Notes: generated by a model from the sequence alone, not told the origin. Positions 12,681 through 21,954 are shown, counted from the stretch's first letter. The stretch is 64,000 nt of DNA from Silene latifolia (GCF_048544455.1 NC_133529.1:54059401-54123400), one strand, 5' to 3'. Translations and numbers: made by a program.

Positions 12681-12694
12681 AGGCTCTGATACCA
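12681..12694 (-). other. Primer-binding site of element A (initiator tRNA-Met)
   Basis: The minus strand reads TGGTATCAGAGCCT, separated by two bases from the LTR end. It fits initiator tRNA-Met priming as in most copia elements and confirms the orientation. Confidence 0.85.
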
Positions 12695-12696
12695 AT

Positions 12697-14182
12697 TGTT
12701 GAGTTTATGGATTCAAGTACCTAAGAGGGGGAGGGGGTGAATTAGGTACTATTTAAAATTTTTAACTACAACTTTATTGATTAAAGTGAGTTCCAAGAAC
12801 AAAAGAGAAGAGAGAATACTTCGAGTAATATTGCAAGATTAAACGAGTATTGGAATGAATGTTTCTTTGAGGTATGAAAGTAACAACATTACGATTGTAG
12901 CTATTTGTCTCGATTTATGGAATACTTGATGAGACCAAATGTGATGATATGATGAATTACTTGAAGGTTAAGCAAAGCAAAACAAACAAACAAAATAAAT
13001 TGCAGCGGAAATAAAGTAAGACAATGGTACACGAGATTTTTGAATTGGTTCGGCAAGAAACTCAAGTGCCTACGTCCAATCTACTTTTTATTGCTTTCTT
13101 TTAGTGATCTACTCCGACAACTAAAAGACCCGTACAATAAAAGACACCAACCTACTCCGGTTGTAAAGCGAGTCCAAGAACTACTCCGTTCTTATGACAA
13201 GCCAACTCGCAACCTACTCCGGTTGCCAAGAGTTTAAAGACTACTCCGTCCTAAACTCTACTAACACACTTAGAATGTTATAGGATCAAGTTTCCACTAA
13301 CATATTCTTAGCAAAGAATAGAGATGGACAACTTTTACAAGATCAACAATTCATAAGCAAGAGAGTTTAGTATAATAAAAGTGATAGTCACGATCGTAAC
13401 GACTTGAAGACTTTTAGAAGATTTTGCAAAGACACGGTTTTAAGCTTTTAAAAACAAATTGCAAACTCGTAAAATATTTCAGAAAAGTCTTGGGATTTTA
13501 TGAGGGAGATGGCTCGCCTTTTATAGAGAGAATGGGTGAGGAGGTTGCTAGGGTTTTGAAGGGTCAAAGACCACACATGTGAAGGGCCTTAGCAACCACC
13601 CAAAACTTGCACCAAAGAAGGCTCTTTTGCAAAGGCAAAAATAGAGAAAGAGTGTTTGAAAGATATCCATAAAAGCTCATGCAAATTCAGAAAACAAAGA
13701 AGAAAAACAAGTCACATGATGACAAGTTTACACAAATATGGCAAAAAGCAATTCTTGTTTTCCAAAAGACCAAGGGGTTGAATTTGCACAAAGAGGAAAC
13801 ATTTTGAAATTAATAATTATTCAAACCACTCTTTATTGAAGACCAACTCCTAATAAAATCTGAAGTTTTATCTTTGAAAAATAAGAGACACGTGAAAAGA
13901 ATTTTTGAAAGATAAAAAGGCTTCAAGTGTTACGAATTGTGGCAACAATCCAAGCAGCTGTTTACTAATAAAAGTAACAGTCGTCTTGACTGTTTCTATT
14001 ACTCTAAGATACTCTACTTTCTCACTTGTACATTAGATGACACTAAGACTCAATACAAAGGGATGATTAGAAACTTCAACACTTCTTAATCCATGCTTGA
14101 TTTAATCATTAATCCTGAAAAGGTAAACTAAGATAACACAAATCAAATGGGCATGTTATCATCAATCATAAGGAACCCAACA
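12697..14182 (-). repeat. 5' LTR of element A
   Basis: The 1486 bp LTR starts TGTTGGGTTCCTTATG on the minus strand and ends ...CTCAACA before the PBS. It contains five copies of CTACTCCG at 13109, 13152, 13181, 13214 and 13241, and one perfect copy of the 19-base palindrome at 13976-13994. The candidate target duplication on this side is catgt (14183-14187); its partner lies outside the window. Confidence 0.8.
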
Positions 14183-14581
14183 CATGTGGCCCCAATCAAT
14201 ATTTCTTACTTTACCCATCCCTTTTTCACATTTTCTTAAATAACCACTTTTTGCTTATGTTTACATCTGTCTGGGTCGGAGGGAGTATTATTTAAATATT
14301 TTATTAAAAATAAAAAATTATATATACGTGTATTTATTACACGAGTTCTAAACTAGTTTAATAAACATTAATAAATAATCTGTTTTATATTTAGATGAAT
14401 TATTTTTTTAAGACGCCCATACCCGTTTAAGTTTAAAACGGATTAAATAGTACAAATAGGACAAAAACGAAATATATTGGAAAAAATAAAAGATTTGTTT
14501 TGAATATTTCGGTGCATAATATTTGATTTGTTGTAATATCTAAATTGAGATGGATAATTTCGTCTTCAGGGATACTAACTA
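14183..14581. other. Spacer with one end of a Stowaway-like MITE
   Basis: AT-rich non-coding sequence between element A and the next MITE. At 14265-14289 the text gggtcggagggagtatta looks like the 3' terminus of a Stowaway MITE (the reverse of ctccctccgaccc). Its other end is not visible and may have been cut off by the insertion of element A. Confidence 0.4.
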
Positions 14582-14730
14582 CTCCCTCATATTCTCGATA
14601 ACCTCCCCTTTCATCTCGACTCTAAAATTAATGAAACACACTATACCATTATATAATTAAATTTGAAATAGGTGGATATTGTGAATAAACGGAAAATGAA
14701 ATATGGAGAGTTATCTAGAATAGCAGGGAG
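14582..14730. mobile_element. Stowaway-type MITE
   Basis: A 149 bp non-coding element with imperfect terminal inverted repeats of about 28 bp. The left end reads ctccctcatattctcgataac; the reverse complement of the right end reads ctccctgctattctagataac. It is flanked by TA at 14580-14581 and 14731-14732. The CTCCCTC termini and TA duplication are those of Tc1/mariner-type Stowaway elements. Confidence 0.75.
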
Positions 14731-14732
14731 TA

Positions 14733-15414
14733 TTACGTTTAAGACCAGATGAGAGATTTCATGAGATGGGCTTTGTTCTTTTCATCTGATAGAAGCTGTA
14801 CTAAATTGAATGAAACTGGGCTGAACTAGAGTGCTAGACTAAATGGAGGTAAAGTAAAAATTAATTTGTAAAACGATTAGCCTGAATTTAACCAAATAGA
14901 GAGAACTACATGGAAGTGAGTTGAATTGAAATAAGATGAGGCTATACACAGAGAAGGCAACTTTATTACACTTTTTTACGATGCACGCATAACATGGCAA
15001 AACAGAGAGAAATGCAGAGTACTACTGTCATACATTTTTCACTCTAAATTACAAATTGTACTAGAAAAACAAGAAGGCTCAAGTACAAGAACAAAAAAAA
15101 AAAAAAAACAAAAAGCAAAAACAAAAACAAAACAAAAAAAAGCAAAGACATGAAGAAGAAGCAAGTCTTCTCCTTCTCCTTGTTCTTGTAGCACAAGAGA
15201 TATAAAAATATAAAGACAAAAACTTTGTAATGTTTTTGGAGAAAAGAATAGATATGTCACATCTAACCAATACTTTGAAGCAAGTTTTGTTTATTTGTTA
15301 ATGACATTTCACAACTATTTCATCTACGTCTTTCATATGTATGGGCTCTTAGATCAACAACAACAAATATGGTAAATCTTCACATCTAGTACTCTCTTTC
15401 TTTTTTAATTAATA
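14733..15414. other. Upstream region of the GRAS gene, no supported gene
   Basis: Non-coding sequence with an A-rich run at 15090-15140 and no domain-bearing frame on either strand. It probably contains the promoter and perhaps the first untranslated exon of the GRAS gene. I cannot place a TATA box or a transcription start with any confidence. Confidence 0.4.
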
Positions 15415-15514
15415 CTCGTTCCGTTCGGTCCAATTTACTACATTTGACCAAATACGATGTAGGGAAATTTTTGTGAAATGTAAAAATGTAGTGAATTGGA
15501 CCAAACCTAGGTAG
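15415..15514. mobile_element. Short Stowaway-like MITE upstream of the GRAS gene
   Basis: About 100 bp with inverted ends: the left reads ctcgttccgttcggtccaat and the right, reversed, reads ctacctaggtttggtccaat. Both continue into a tactacattt-like stem. A TA precedes the left end, but the right flank is not a clear TA, so the exact border is uncertain. It ends about 140 bp before the GRAS start codon. Confidence 0.6.
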
Positions 15515-15646
15515 TCTAGATTATGGTAACAGGTTAGTGCTTCCATTCAAATGAATTTCATACATATATTTTAATAAATTTTACGGAATTCAAGGGAGAG
15601 TAATAATTTTGTTGGGTATTATGTGATTTTTTTTTTTTTTTGGTGG

Positions 15647-15652
15647 ATGTAG
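15647..15652 (+). promoter_or_regulatory. AUG-stop minimal upstream ORF, or 3' splice acceptor, abutting the GRAS start
   Basis: ATG followed at once by TAG ends exactly at the GRAS initiation codon. If it is in the mature mRNA it is the shortest possible upstream ORF. The stretch before it, a run of T followed by tggtggatgtag, also looks like an intron acceptor, and a donor-like ATGGTAAATC stands at 15369-15378. In that case this hexamer would be the last six bases of a 5' UTR intron and would be spliced out. The sequence alone cannot decide between the two. Confidence 0.45.
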
Positions 15653-17332
15653 ATGCAAACTATACCCTACAATTTGCAACAAGGCAAGTGGAAATCTTTA
15701 GACAACTATCAAGAACAAGAACAAGAACAATTACAAGAATTTTCTTTTAATAATAATATTGGTAATAAAGTTTGTAAGGGGAATAAAAATATATCAAGAA
15801 CAACAAGTTCAGTGGAGAGTGAACCAACATCTACTCTGGATACTACACGCCAGAGTCCAAGTCCAAGTCCAAGTTCAGGCGGAGGCGGTATTGGTTTGGA
15901 AGAGTGGGACAGTTTGTTTCCAAATGGTGACGGCTCATTATTGCCATGGATCATTGGTGATCCGGATAGTGAACCGCAACAACCGAACCATTGTAAACCC
16001 GTGTTTGATAATTTCATTGGCGAAGGTTTGATACCTCCCGCGTCAATGCAATCACAATATCCTGTTGAAAATCGTTACAGAACCCTTAATGAGAAGCCTC
16101 AGATATTGAATTCACAATTTGTGTTAAACCAGCAACAGGCTCACACCATTGCAAATCCTAGTTTCGTGATGTCGCCTTCTGTAAGACAGGTCTCAGGTGA
16201 TCTGAACCCGAATGTGGTTCATGATCCGGGTGAGTGGGAAGAGCAGGGTGTAAAAGAGCAGCTGTATAAGGCTGCTGATATGATACAGACAGGGAATTTT
16301 GTACTCGCGCAAGAGATATTGGCGCGGCTCAATCACCGGCTTATCCTTCCTGCAAAGCCGTCTTTAAGGGCGGCTTTGTATGTTAAGGAAGCCCTTCTAA
16401 TGTTACTTCAGCTTAGTAATCCTGTTGCGGCCCCACCCCCGAAAACATTCACACCGTATGATGTTGTTCATAAGATGGATGCTTACAAGCTGTTTTCTCA
16501 GGTTTCTCCAGTTACTCAGTTTGTTAATTTCACTCTTACACAAGCTGTTCTTGAGGCACTGGATGATTCTCAGGCTGTTCATGTCTTTGATTTCGATATT
16601 GGTTGTGGTGCGCAATGGGCTCCTTTGATTCAGGAGCTTCCCCTTAGGAAAAGGGGTGTGTCTTCGTTGCGAATTACCGCTGTAGCTCCGTTGTCCACCC
16701 ATCCTTTCGAACTTACCCTGGTTCGGGAAAATCTTGTCCAATTTGCCAATGATGCTGGTGTTGGTTTCGAGCTTCAAGTTGTGAGCTTGGATTCATTTGA
16801 CCAGTCATCATTTCCCAATTTGGAAACCTCTAAAGACGAATGTGTTGTCGTTAGCATCCCCACTTGCTCATGTTCTACGCGGCCATCACTTCTTCCATCA
16901 ATCCTTATGTTTACTAAGCAACTTTTCCCTAAAATCGTGGTGTCTTTTGATCGAGGGTTTGATCGTTTTGACACCCCTTTTCCACAACACCTAATCCATT
17001 CTTTAGAATCAGTTACTAATTTATTGGAGTCTCTTGAGGGTGTCAATGCAGCATCAAACATTGTGACTAAAATCGAGAAGTTTTTCGTCCAACCTAGGAT
17101 TGAAAACACGGTGTTGGGGCGTGTCCATGCCCCCGGAAAAATGGCACATTGGAAGAGCCTATTTGCCTCAGCCGGCCTCATTCCTTTGCAATTTAGTAAT
17201 TTCACAGAAACACAGGCTGACTATGTGGTGAAGCGATCTCCCGGACAAGGATTTCATGTAGACAAGCGACAAGCATCTCTAGTACTTAGTTGGCAAAGGC
17301 GAGAGCTTGTAGTAGCTTCAGCATGGAGGTGA
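15653..17332 (+). CDS. SCL6: GRAS transcription factor, HAM/SCL6-22-27 subfamily
   Basis: An intact 559-residue, single-exon coding region, close in length to Arabidopsis SCL6. The N-terminal 190 residues are low complexity (QEQEQEQ, SPSPSPSSGGGG) around a conserved GLEEWDSLFP motif. The GRAS domain follows: leucine heptad I from about residue 203 (KAADMIQTGNFVLAQEIL), a VHIID-type motif VHVFDFDIG at 309-317, a PFYRE-like region near 429-445 and the SAW region from about 499, ending in VVASAWR. HAM proteins are nuclear regulators that keep shoot and root meristems undifferentiated and partner WUS/WOX factors. The codons at 221-228 hold a miR171 site. The frame closes TGA TGA right after SAWR, where relatives usually have a final Cys. 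It is the only host gene I recognise here. Confidence 0.95.
   Translation: MQTIPYNLQQGKWKSLDNYQEQEQEQLQEFSFNNNIGNKVCKGNKNISRTTSSVESEPTSTLDTTRQSPSPSPSSGGGGIGLEEWDSLFPNGDGSLLPWIIGDPDSEPQQPNHCKPVFDNFIGEGLIPPASMQSQYPVENRYRTLNEKPQILNSQFVLNQQQAHTIANPSFVMSPSVRQVSGDLNPNVVHDPGEWEEQGVKEQLYKAADMIQTGNFVLAQEILARLNHRLILPAKPSLRAALYVKEALLMLLQLSNPVAAPPPKTFTPYDVVHKMDAYKLFSQVSPVTQFVNFTLTQAVLEALDDSQAVHVFDFDIGCGAQWAPLIQELPLRKRGVSSLRITAVAPLSTHPFELTLVRENLVQFANDAGVGFELQVVSLDSFDQSSFPNLETSKDECVVVSIPTCSCSTRPSLLPSILMFTKQLFPKIVVSFDRGFDRFDTPFPQHLIHSLESVTNLLESLEGVNAASNIVTKIEKFFVQPRIENTVLGRVHAPGKMAHWKSLFASAGLIPLQFSNFTETQADYVVKRSPGQGFHVDKRQASLVLSWQRRELVVASAWR
16315..16335 (+). promoter_or_regulatory. miR171 target site in the GRAS mRNA
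   Basis: These 21 bases are a full-length perfect complement of the canonical plant miR171a family sequence as I know it, in the position (codons for EILARLNH in leucine heptad I) conserved in HAM/SCL6 genes. Cleavage by miR171 is the established mode of control of this subfamily. It limits HAM dose as tissue differentiates. Confidence 0.93.
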
Positions 17333-17718
17333 TGAGAGGCTGGTAGAGTGGTAGCTACTTCTCCAGGCAAGGAAATTCAGGTCTAGATATCAACCACATT
17401 GCGAAAATATGTGATTTTAATTAAATCTTATATGTGAAACATGATATTGTCTATAATTTGAATCTGTTTTTTTGTGGCTTAATTCATTTGTTACAGTCTC
17501 CTTGCTTGTTAACTGCAAATTTAGTAAGCCTTAATGTCCATGTTTAAGCATCATATTTGGGTGTCCATGTTGGATTACAAACTTTACAGGTAAAATTTCT
17601 GTGACATGAGGATGACATGATGTAATTTAACTTCTAAGTAAATTGGGCACAAGGAAAAAATTGAAGCATCAAACTAAGTTGCGTGTCGCATATCCACAAT
17701 TTGACAATACAGTACAAG
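17333..17718 (+). other. 3' flank of the GRAS gene
   Basis: About 390 bp lie between the tandem stop codons and the target duplication of element D. The stretch is AT-rich and should hold the 3' UTR and polyadenylation region; several AAT-rich candidates exist and none is decisive. Element D is thus close enough to affect 3' end formation or to be read through. Confidence 0.5.
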
Positions 17719-17723
17719 ATATG

Positions 17724-18359
17724 TGTTGGGGATAAAAATATCACTTTTTATCCTTGATGGGGTGTCACCATTTCATTGGAGGAAAGGAAAGAAAAGGATT
17801 GGTGAGTTGAAAAAGGTGGGGACCATTGGATTAGTCAAAGTAAACAAACACATATAAGATATTTGTTAAACAAAGCCCACGTAAGAAGGAGTCAACCAAC
17901 CACCTCCTATTATCAAGCAACTACCCCCTACTTTACAGGAGCAGACGCAGGAATCCAGGAGCAGAGGCAGGAAAACAATGTGGACTCAACCCTAGCAAGA
18001 CAACAACTATATAAAGAGAAGCAAGTCACAATTAGAGATCATCTCATTCCACACACGAACACTCTCATACTCGACATCCCGTCTTCATTTAGCAATATCC
18101 CGCTAGCAAATTAATCCTTGTATTTCCTTACTTACATAATACCGTCTCGATTATAGTGCCAAATTGGTGGGATTCCGACTCCCCCCGCGGTTGTTCCCAC
18201 ATCGGGTTTTCCGCGTCACCAAAATTCCTCGTGTCACTCTCTTATTTTGTTGCATTTTCGCTCATCTTTATCGTCGTATTTTATTTCGTTCATAGGCCAT
18301 AGATCGATCGCTTTAACCCACAAATTAAATCAATAACTCGGTAATTTTTTACCAAAACA
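17724..18359 (+). repeat. 5' LTR of element D
   Basis: A 636 bp LTR from TGTTGGGGATAAAAA to ACCAAAACA. A PBS-like stretch (tttagcgcccaccgtggggc) follows one base later, a form seen in other Tat elements. It carries an 83-codon frame also present in the other LTR, which I do not consider a gene. Confidence 0.85.
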
Positions 18360-18432
18360 GTTTAGCGCCCACCGTGGGGCATAGTGATCATTTTCTATAG
18401 CCAAATCTCGCAAGACCGAACCAGCCGTCACC

Positions 18433-19361
18433 ATGTCCGGAACCAGCCAGAATCCATCCAACAGCCAGAGCATGTCAGCCCTTTCCTCTGGAGCAGGACC
18501 TTCTCCTGCGTTTGCGGGATCAGTGAGCGCTCCTCCAGCATCCAGCCAGATGGTTTCCGTCAGCATGTCACCCAGAACCATGCTTCCGCCTCAGCCTCTG
18601 AAACCGCCGCAGGTACCCAAGGAAGCAGGCGCACCCGGCCCACCCCGGATCCCGGGAAAGCGGCCTCAAAGAGAGGTGAAGCTGCATCCAGAAGCCCGAC
18701 CCAGGAGGGATCAGGTGCAGAAGTTCTCAGAAGCAGAGGATCACCAGCGCTTGATCCGATGCAGGTGATGATTCACGGGATGGACACTCTGCGTTAGGCC
18801 GTTGAGAATCTGAGGAAGGACAACCAGAACCTGATTGCACAGATCGTGACAGCAGTCCAGACCAAGCTAACATCAGCACCAGAGGCTCCGACCTGAACCA
18901 GCGGTGGAAGATCGAGTCGATCAATTCCGTCAGAACTAGTAGTCACCAGACTGGACCTTGCAGGAGTAGCACCCAACGAACCAATTGAGCCCAGAGGATT
19001 GGGATGCCTATCATTTGATAACCCGTCCAGCCTGCAGCAGACATCAGGTAATGCTTTGTTTAGCACCCCGTCAATATCTGACTATCCACCTTTTGCAGGA
19101 ACACCCATGCACCAGACATCCGGATGGCAATCTGGAGCTGTCATCAACACAGGAGTTCCATCACTCAGCCAATTCACCAGTGGAGCCTGGATCGGACGCC
19201 TGCAGCAGACACCAGGATGGCAGCCAGAATCTATAATCAGTGCAACACCGGTGACAAGTCATCCAAAGATTCGACCAATTTCTGGAGGGCCCGGTTAGGA
19301 GGTACACCTATTGGTTCCTTCCCTTTGTTTCTAACCCTCTTGCGGGGAGAGCGGGTAACTG
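18433..19361 (+). pseudogene. Gag N-terminal region of element D, frame broken
   Basis: Ser-, Pro- and Gln-rich text in several frames (MSGTSQNPSNSQSMSALSSG at 18433) leads to the conserved gag core at 19362. The frames change at least twice, so this part is no longer translated as one protein. Repeated phrases with cagcagacatcagg and ccagacatccgg show short internal duplications. Confidence 0.5.
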
Positions 19362-20171
19362 TTGGAGCAAGCAGTACAGGAGCTGAGGGAGCTGATGTAC
19401 AGGATACCAGTCGTAGCCCGTCCGTTGGAGAAAGCAGCCCGAGACAGCTACGCAGACTCACCTTTCGTGGACGACATAGCCCTAGTCGGTGTTCCTAAGG
19501 GATGTGTGCCGCCAGCCATGACGCTCTACGACGGAACCACGGACCCACTCGATCATATCAACCACTACAAGCAGAAAATGATGGTGATAACCGCAACTGG
19601 ATCCTTAAAGGAAGCTTGTATGTGTAAAGGATTCGGGTCAACCTTATCTGGAGCAGCTCTGCAGTGGTTCGTCGGCCTGCCCAACAAGAGCATATCCAAC
19701 GTCGCCGACCTAGTCAATGCCTTCAACCAGCAGTTCGTCAGCAGCAGAAAGCCGGAGAAGCAGACCAGCGACCTTTACCGGATAGTACAAGGGTTCGAGG
19801 AGTCCACCCGTGATTACTTGAACAGGTTCAACAAAGAGAAGGTGGCTATCCCGAGATGTGATATAGCAACCGCTATACAAGCCTTTCGCCGAGGACTGCA
19901 CCAGGATTCAGATCTTTATAAGGACCTGACGAAACACCCTTGCACCACCTTTGAGGAAGTACAGTCGAAAGCAATTGCTGTCATAAGGCTGGAGGAAGAC
20001 TATGCGCCCATCAGAGGCATTTATGATTCAGATCCAGTATCCAGAAAAGCTCCAGTGGGGAAGAGGAGCGAAAGACCAGGACCCTACAGCAGAAGCGAGA
20101 ATAAGGTGTCTGGAAGCACAGAAGGGAAGGACGACGCAAACCTACCTCAAAAGGAAGACTCAAAGATTTGA
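19362..20171 (+). pseudogene. Gag core of element D
   Basis: A 269-codon frame with the Ty3/gypsy gag core. Visible are YDGTTDPLDHINHYKQKM, LSGAALQWFVGLP, LVNAFNQQFVSSRKPEKQTS and the STRDYLNRFNKE segment. The start is nominal because the upstream part is out of frame. It ends DSKI-TGA. The next codons in the same frame begin the RNase H, so the whole protease-RT segment has been deleted between the two. Confidence 0.8.
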
Positions 20172-20591
20172 GTGGATAGAGGAGTAGGAGTAGGATTGGT
20201 CCTCAAATCACCCCAGAGAGATCTCATAGTCCAGGCTGTACGATGTGAATTCAAGGCCACAAACAACGAAGCAGAATATGAGGCCTTGATCCTGGGTCTG
20301 AAGCTAGCTCTGGATCTGAAAATCAGACACCTCCAGGTTTGCAGTGATATTCAACTCATAGTTAACCATGTAAATGACTCTTATGAAGCCAGGGACTCCA
20401 GGATGATGACATACCTGGATATAGCAAAGGAGTTGACCCTCAGATTTGCCACGTTCAACATCAAACAAATCCCTAGAGACCAGAACGCAGAAGCAGATGT
20501 GCTAGCCACCTTGGGGGCAACCTTCAAAGCAGGAGCCATCTCCACAATACCAATTGTCCACGTCTTTGGAGCCAGCGATACTAAAACCTAA
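20172..20591 (+). pseudogene. Second (archaeal-type) RNase H of element D
   Basis: The frame starts right after the gag TGA, in the same phase. It shows the Tat-type additional RNase H: GVGVGLVLKSP, then FKATNNEAEYEALILGL with a catalytic Glu, LQVCSDIQLIVNHV with a catalytic Asp, and RDQNAEADVLATLG with the last Asp region. About 140 residues is a full-length domain. Its fusion-like position next to gag shows that protease, RT and the first RNase H were lost by one internal deletion. Confidence 0.8.
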
Positions 20592-20749
20592 GCGGGAAGC
20601 GGAGTGTTGTGCGGCACCGAAGTGAAGAAGATACTCCGAATGGAGGAAACCGTATCTGGACCGGTCGTAGAATGACACCACGCCAACAGATAAAAAGGAG
20701 GAAATCCCTCATTTGGACCCTACCTCGGATGCCTGGATCGGGAAGAATC

Positions 20750-20950
20750 TCGAAATTTTTTGCATGCTCTCCACGGTGGAGAATGTGGAAACCATGCGGG
20801 GCGTGCTTTGTCAATAAAGTGCGAGGAGGAGATCCTTTTAGCCCACAATGCGCAAAGATGCTGTAGAATTTGCAAAAAGGTGCGACGCCTGTCAGAGGCA
20901 CGCACATGTCAGCCACCAGCATGGTCAAGAAGCTGGTACTCGGTCTACGG
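20750..20950 (+). pseudogene. Integrase zinc-binding remnant of element D
   Basis: In shifting frames the text runs LHALHGGECGNHAGRA, then MRKDAVEFAKRCDACQRHAH. These are the H-H and C-C halves of the integrase HHCC finger. The catalytic core that should follow is absent, and the 44-bp tandem repeat starts instead. Confidence 0.65.
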
Positions 20951-20980
20951 ATCTGACTCGGTCGGGTTCTAGATTTTGCT

Positions 20981-21195
20981 TTGAACATTCTGCGGTTCGA
21001 ATATTTTTCGGTTCGAAAATTTTCTCGCATATATTACGATTTCAACATTTTCTGGTTCGAAAATTTTCGCATATATTTTAAGTTCAACATTTTTACGGTT
21101 CGAAAATTTCCGCACATATTTCAATCTCAACATTTTCTGGTTCTGAAAAAACCGTACATGTATTCTGACCCTAATATTTCCTGATTCTGAAAGTT
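20981..21195 (+). repeat. Tandem repeat of about 44 bp in element D
   Basis: The core ggttcgaaaa(ttttcgcatatatt) recurs at about 21010, 21054, 21098 and 21139 (spacings 44, 44 and 41), with partial units before and after. Retand elements of Silene are known for an amplified tandem repeat in this part of the element. Confidence 0.7.
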
Positions 21196-21954
21196 TTTCA
21201 AGTTAGTAAACCACTTTAATATTTTAAGTGAAGAAGTTCATTTTTATAAATATCTTTCAAATAAATGACCAAGTGAATAAAAATGCAAACTAATCTGACA
21301 GGGTCTGTATTCACTACAGAAGGCGTGTGTCCGTGGCTAAGCACGTACAACCGGGACAATCAGTCTCCCGCGATTCATTAGCACCCACGCAAGCCTGGCT
21401 CCTCTGGACGAGTGGGCATACTAGACCCCTTAGCCAGCAATCAAACAGCGATGGCCAAACATACAGCGTAAAACGTGCATGCACAAATCAAAAGTACGCT
21501 AGAAACGGCAAGATACAAAGCAAATGATAGAACACCTGCAACACTCGCAACACACGCTCAAACATGATCATTCTCACGACACATTGATAAACATTGCATT
21601 CCCGACATATAAGTTCATAACGTGTCTATATTGATTAGATCGCTAGATCATGCATTAGAAGGTCATCGCATACACCTAGGTTGCATTATTAACATTTCTC
21701 AGGTACCAGCTGCATATAAACTGCGTAGGCAAGTTTTTGTGAGGTTCTCAACACCGAAGCACCTATGCCGACCCAGACGCGAAAAAAGAGAGTAAGGAGG
21801 AGGCTGGACCTAGCATCCATAAAGTGGATCCATCATTCACCAGCAGCGTGGGATCCAGATGCAGAGTTAAGACCCATAAATAGGAACAAACTCAGAGGCA
21901 GTAGTTCGAATACCAGGAGCAGCAGAAGTCACTTCTTCCTCAACATCTGGCGCG
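21196..21954. other. Non-coding part of element D between the tandem repeat and the antisense ORF
   Basis: No frame here shows a domain. The stretch from 21300 to 21760 is unremarkable single-copy text by eye. From about 21760 the purine-rich sequence with recurring ccagatgcag and agcagaag that belongs to the antisense ORF region begins. Confidence 0.4.

Larger units (their letters stand above)
7954..13994. repeat. Dispersed 19-base palindromes AACAGTC-N5-GACTGTT in element A
   Basis: Exact matches to both half-sites occur at 10541-10559 and 13976-13994. One-mismatch copies lie at 7954-7972, 8490-8508, 8781-8799 and 11058-11076. A two-mismatch copy is at 8697-8715, and a variant with a six-base spacer is at 11316-11335. 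They fall in gag, integrase, RT and the LTR, and in differing codon phases. A 14-base specification recurring six times with at most one mismatch in 9 kb is far beyond chance. Function unknown. Confidence 0.7.
5196..14182 (-). mobile_element. Sirevirus-like Ty1/copia element A (5' LTR, gag, pol, extra 3' ORF)
   Basis: A minus-strand copia element with its 5' LTR at 12697-14182, tRNA-Met PBS at 12681-12694, then gag, protease, integrase, reverse transcriptase and RNase H in copia order. A further ORF lies downstream of pol. A long gag with a coiled-coil part, a second zinc knuckle and an extra 3' ORF point to the Sirevirus (SIRE/Maximus) lineage. Frameshifts or stops break gag and pol in five places. 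Element C cuts the 3' ORF at 5195/5196, and the 3' LTR lies beyond the window. Nineteen-base palindromes AACAGTC-N5-GACTGTT recur through it. Confidence 0.85.

Noticed and set aside
16403..17205. Minus-strand frames of 124 and 143 codons within the GRAS gene
   Set aside because: They are shadows of the conserved GRAS coding frame and encode no known domain.
17863..18114. An 83-codon frame present in both LTRs of element D
   Set aside because: It lies wholly in LTR sequence, and the second copy has a different end. Shared ancestry of LTRs explains it.
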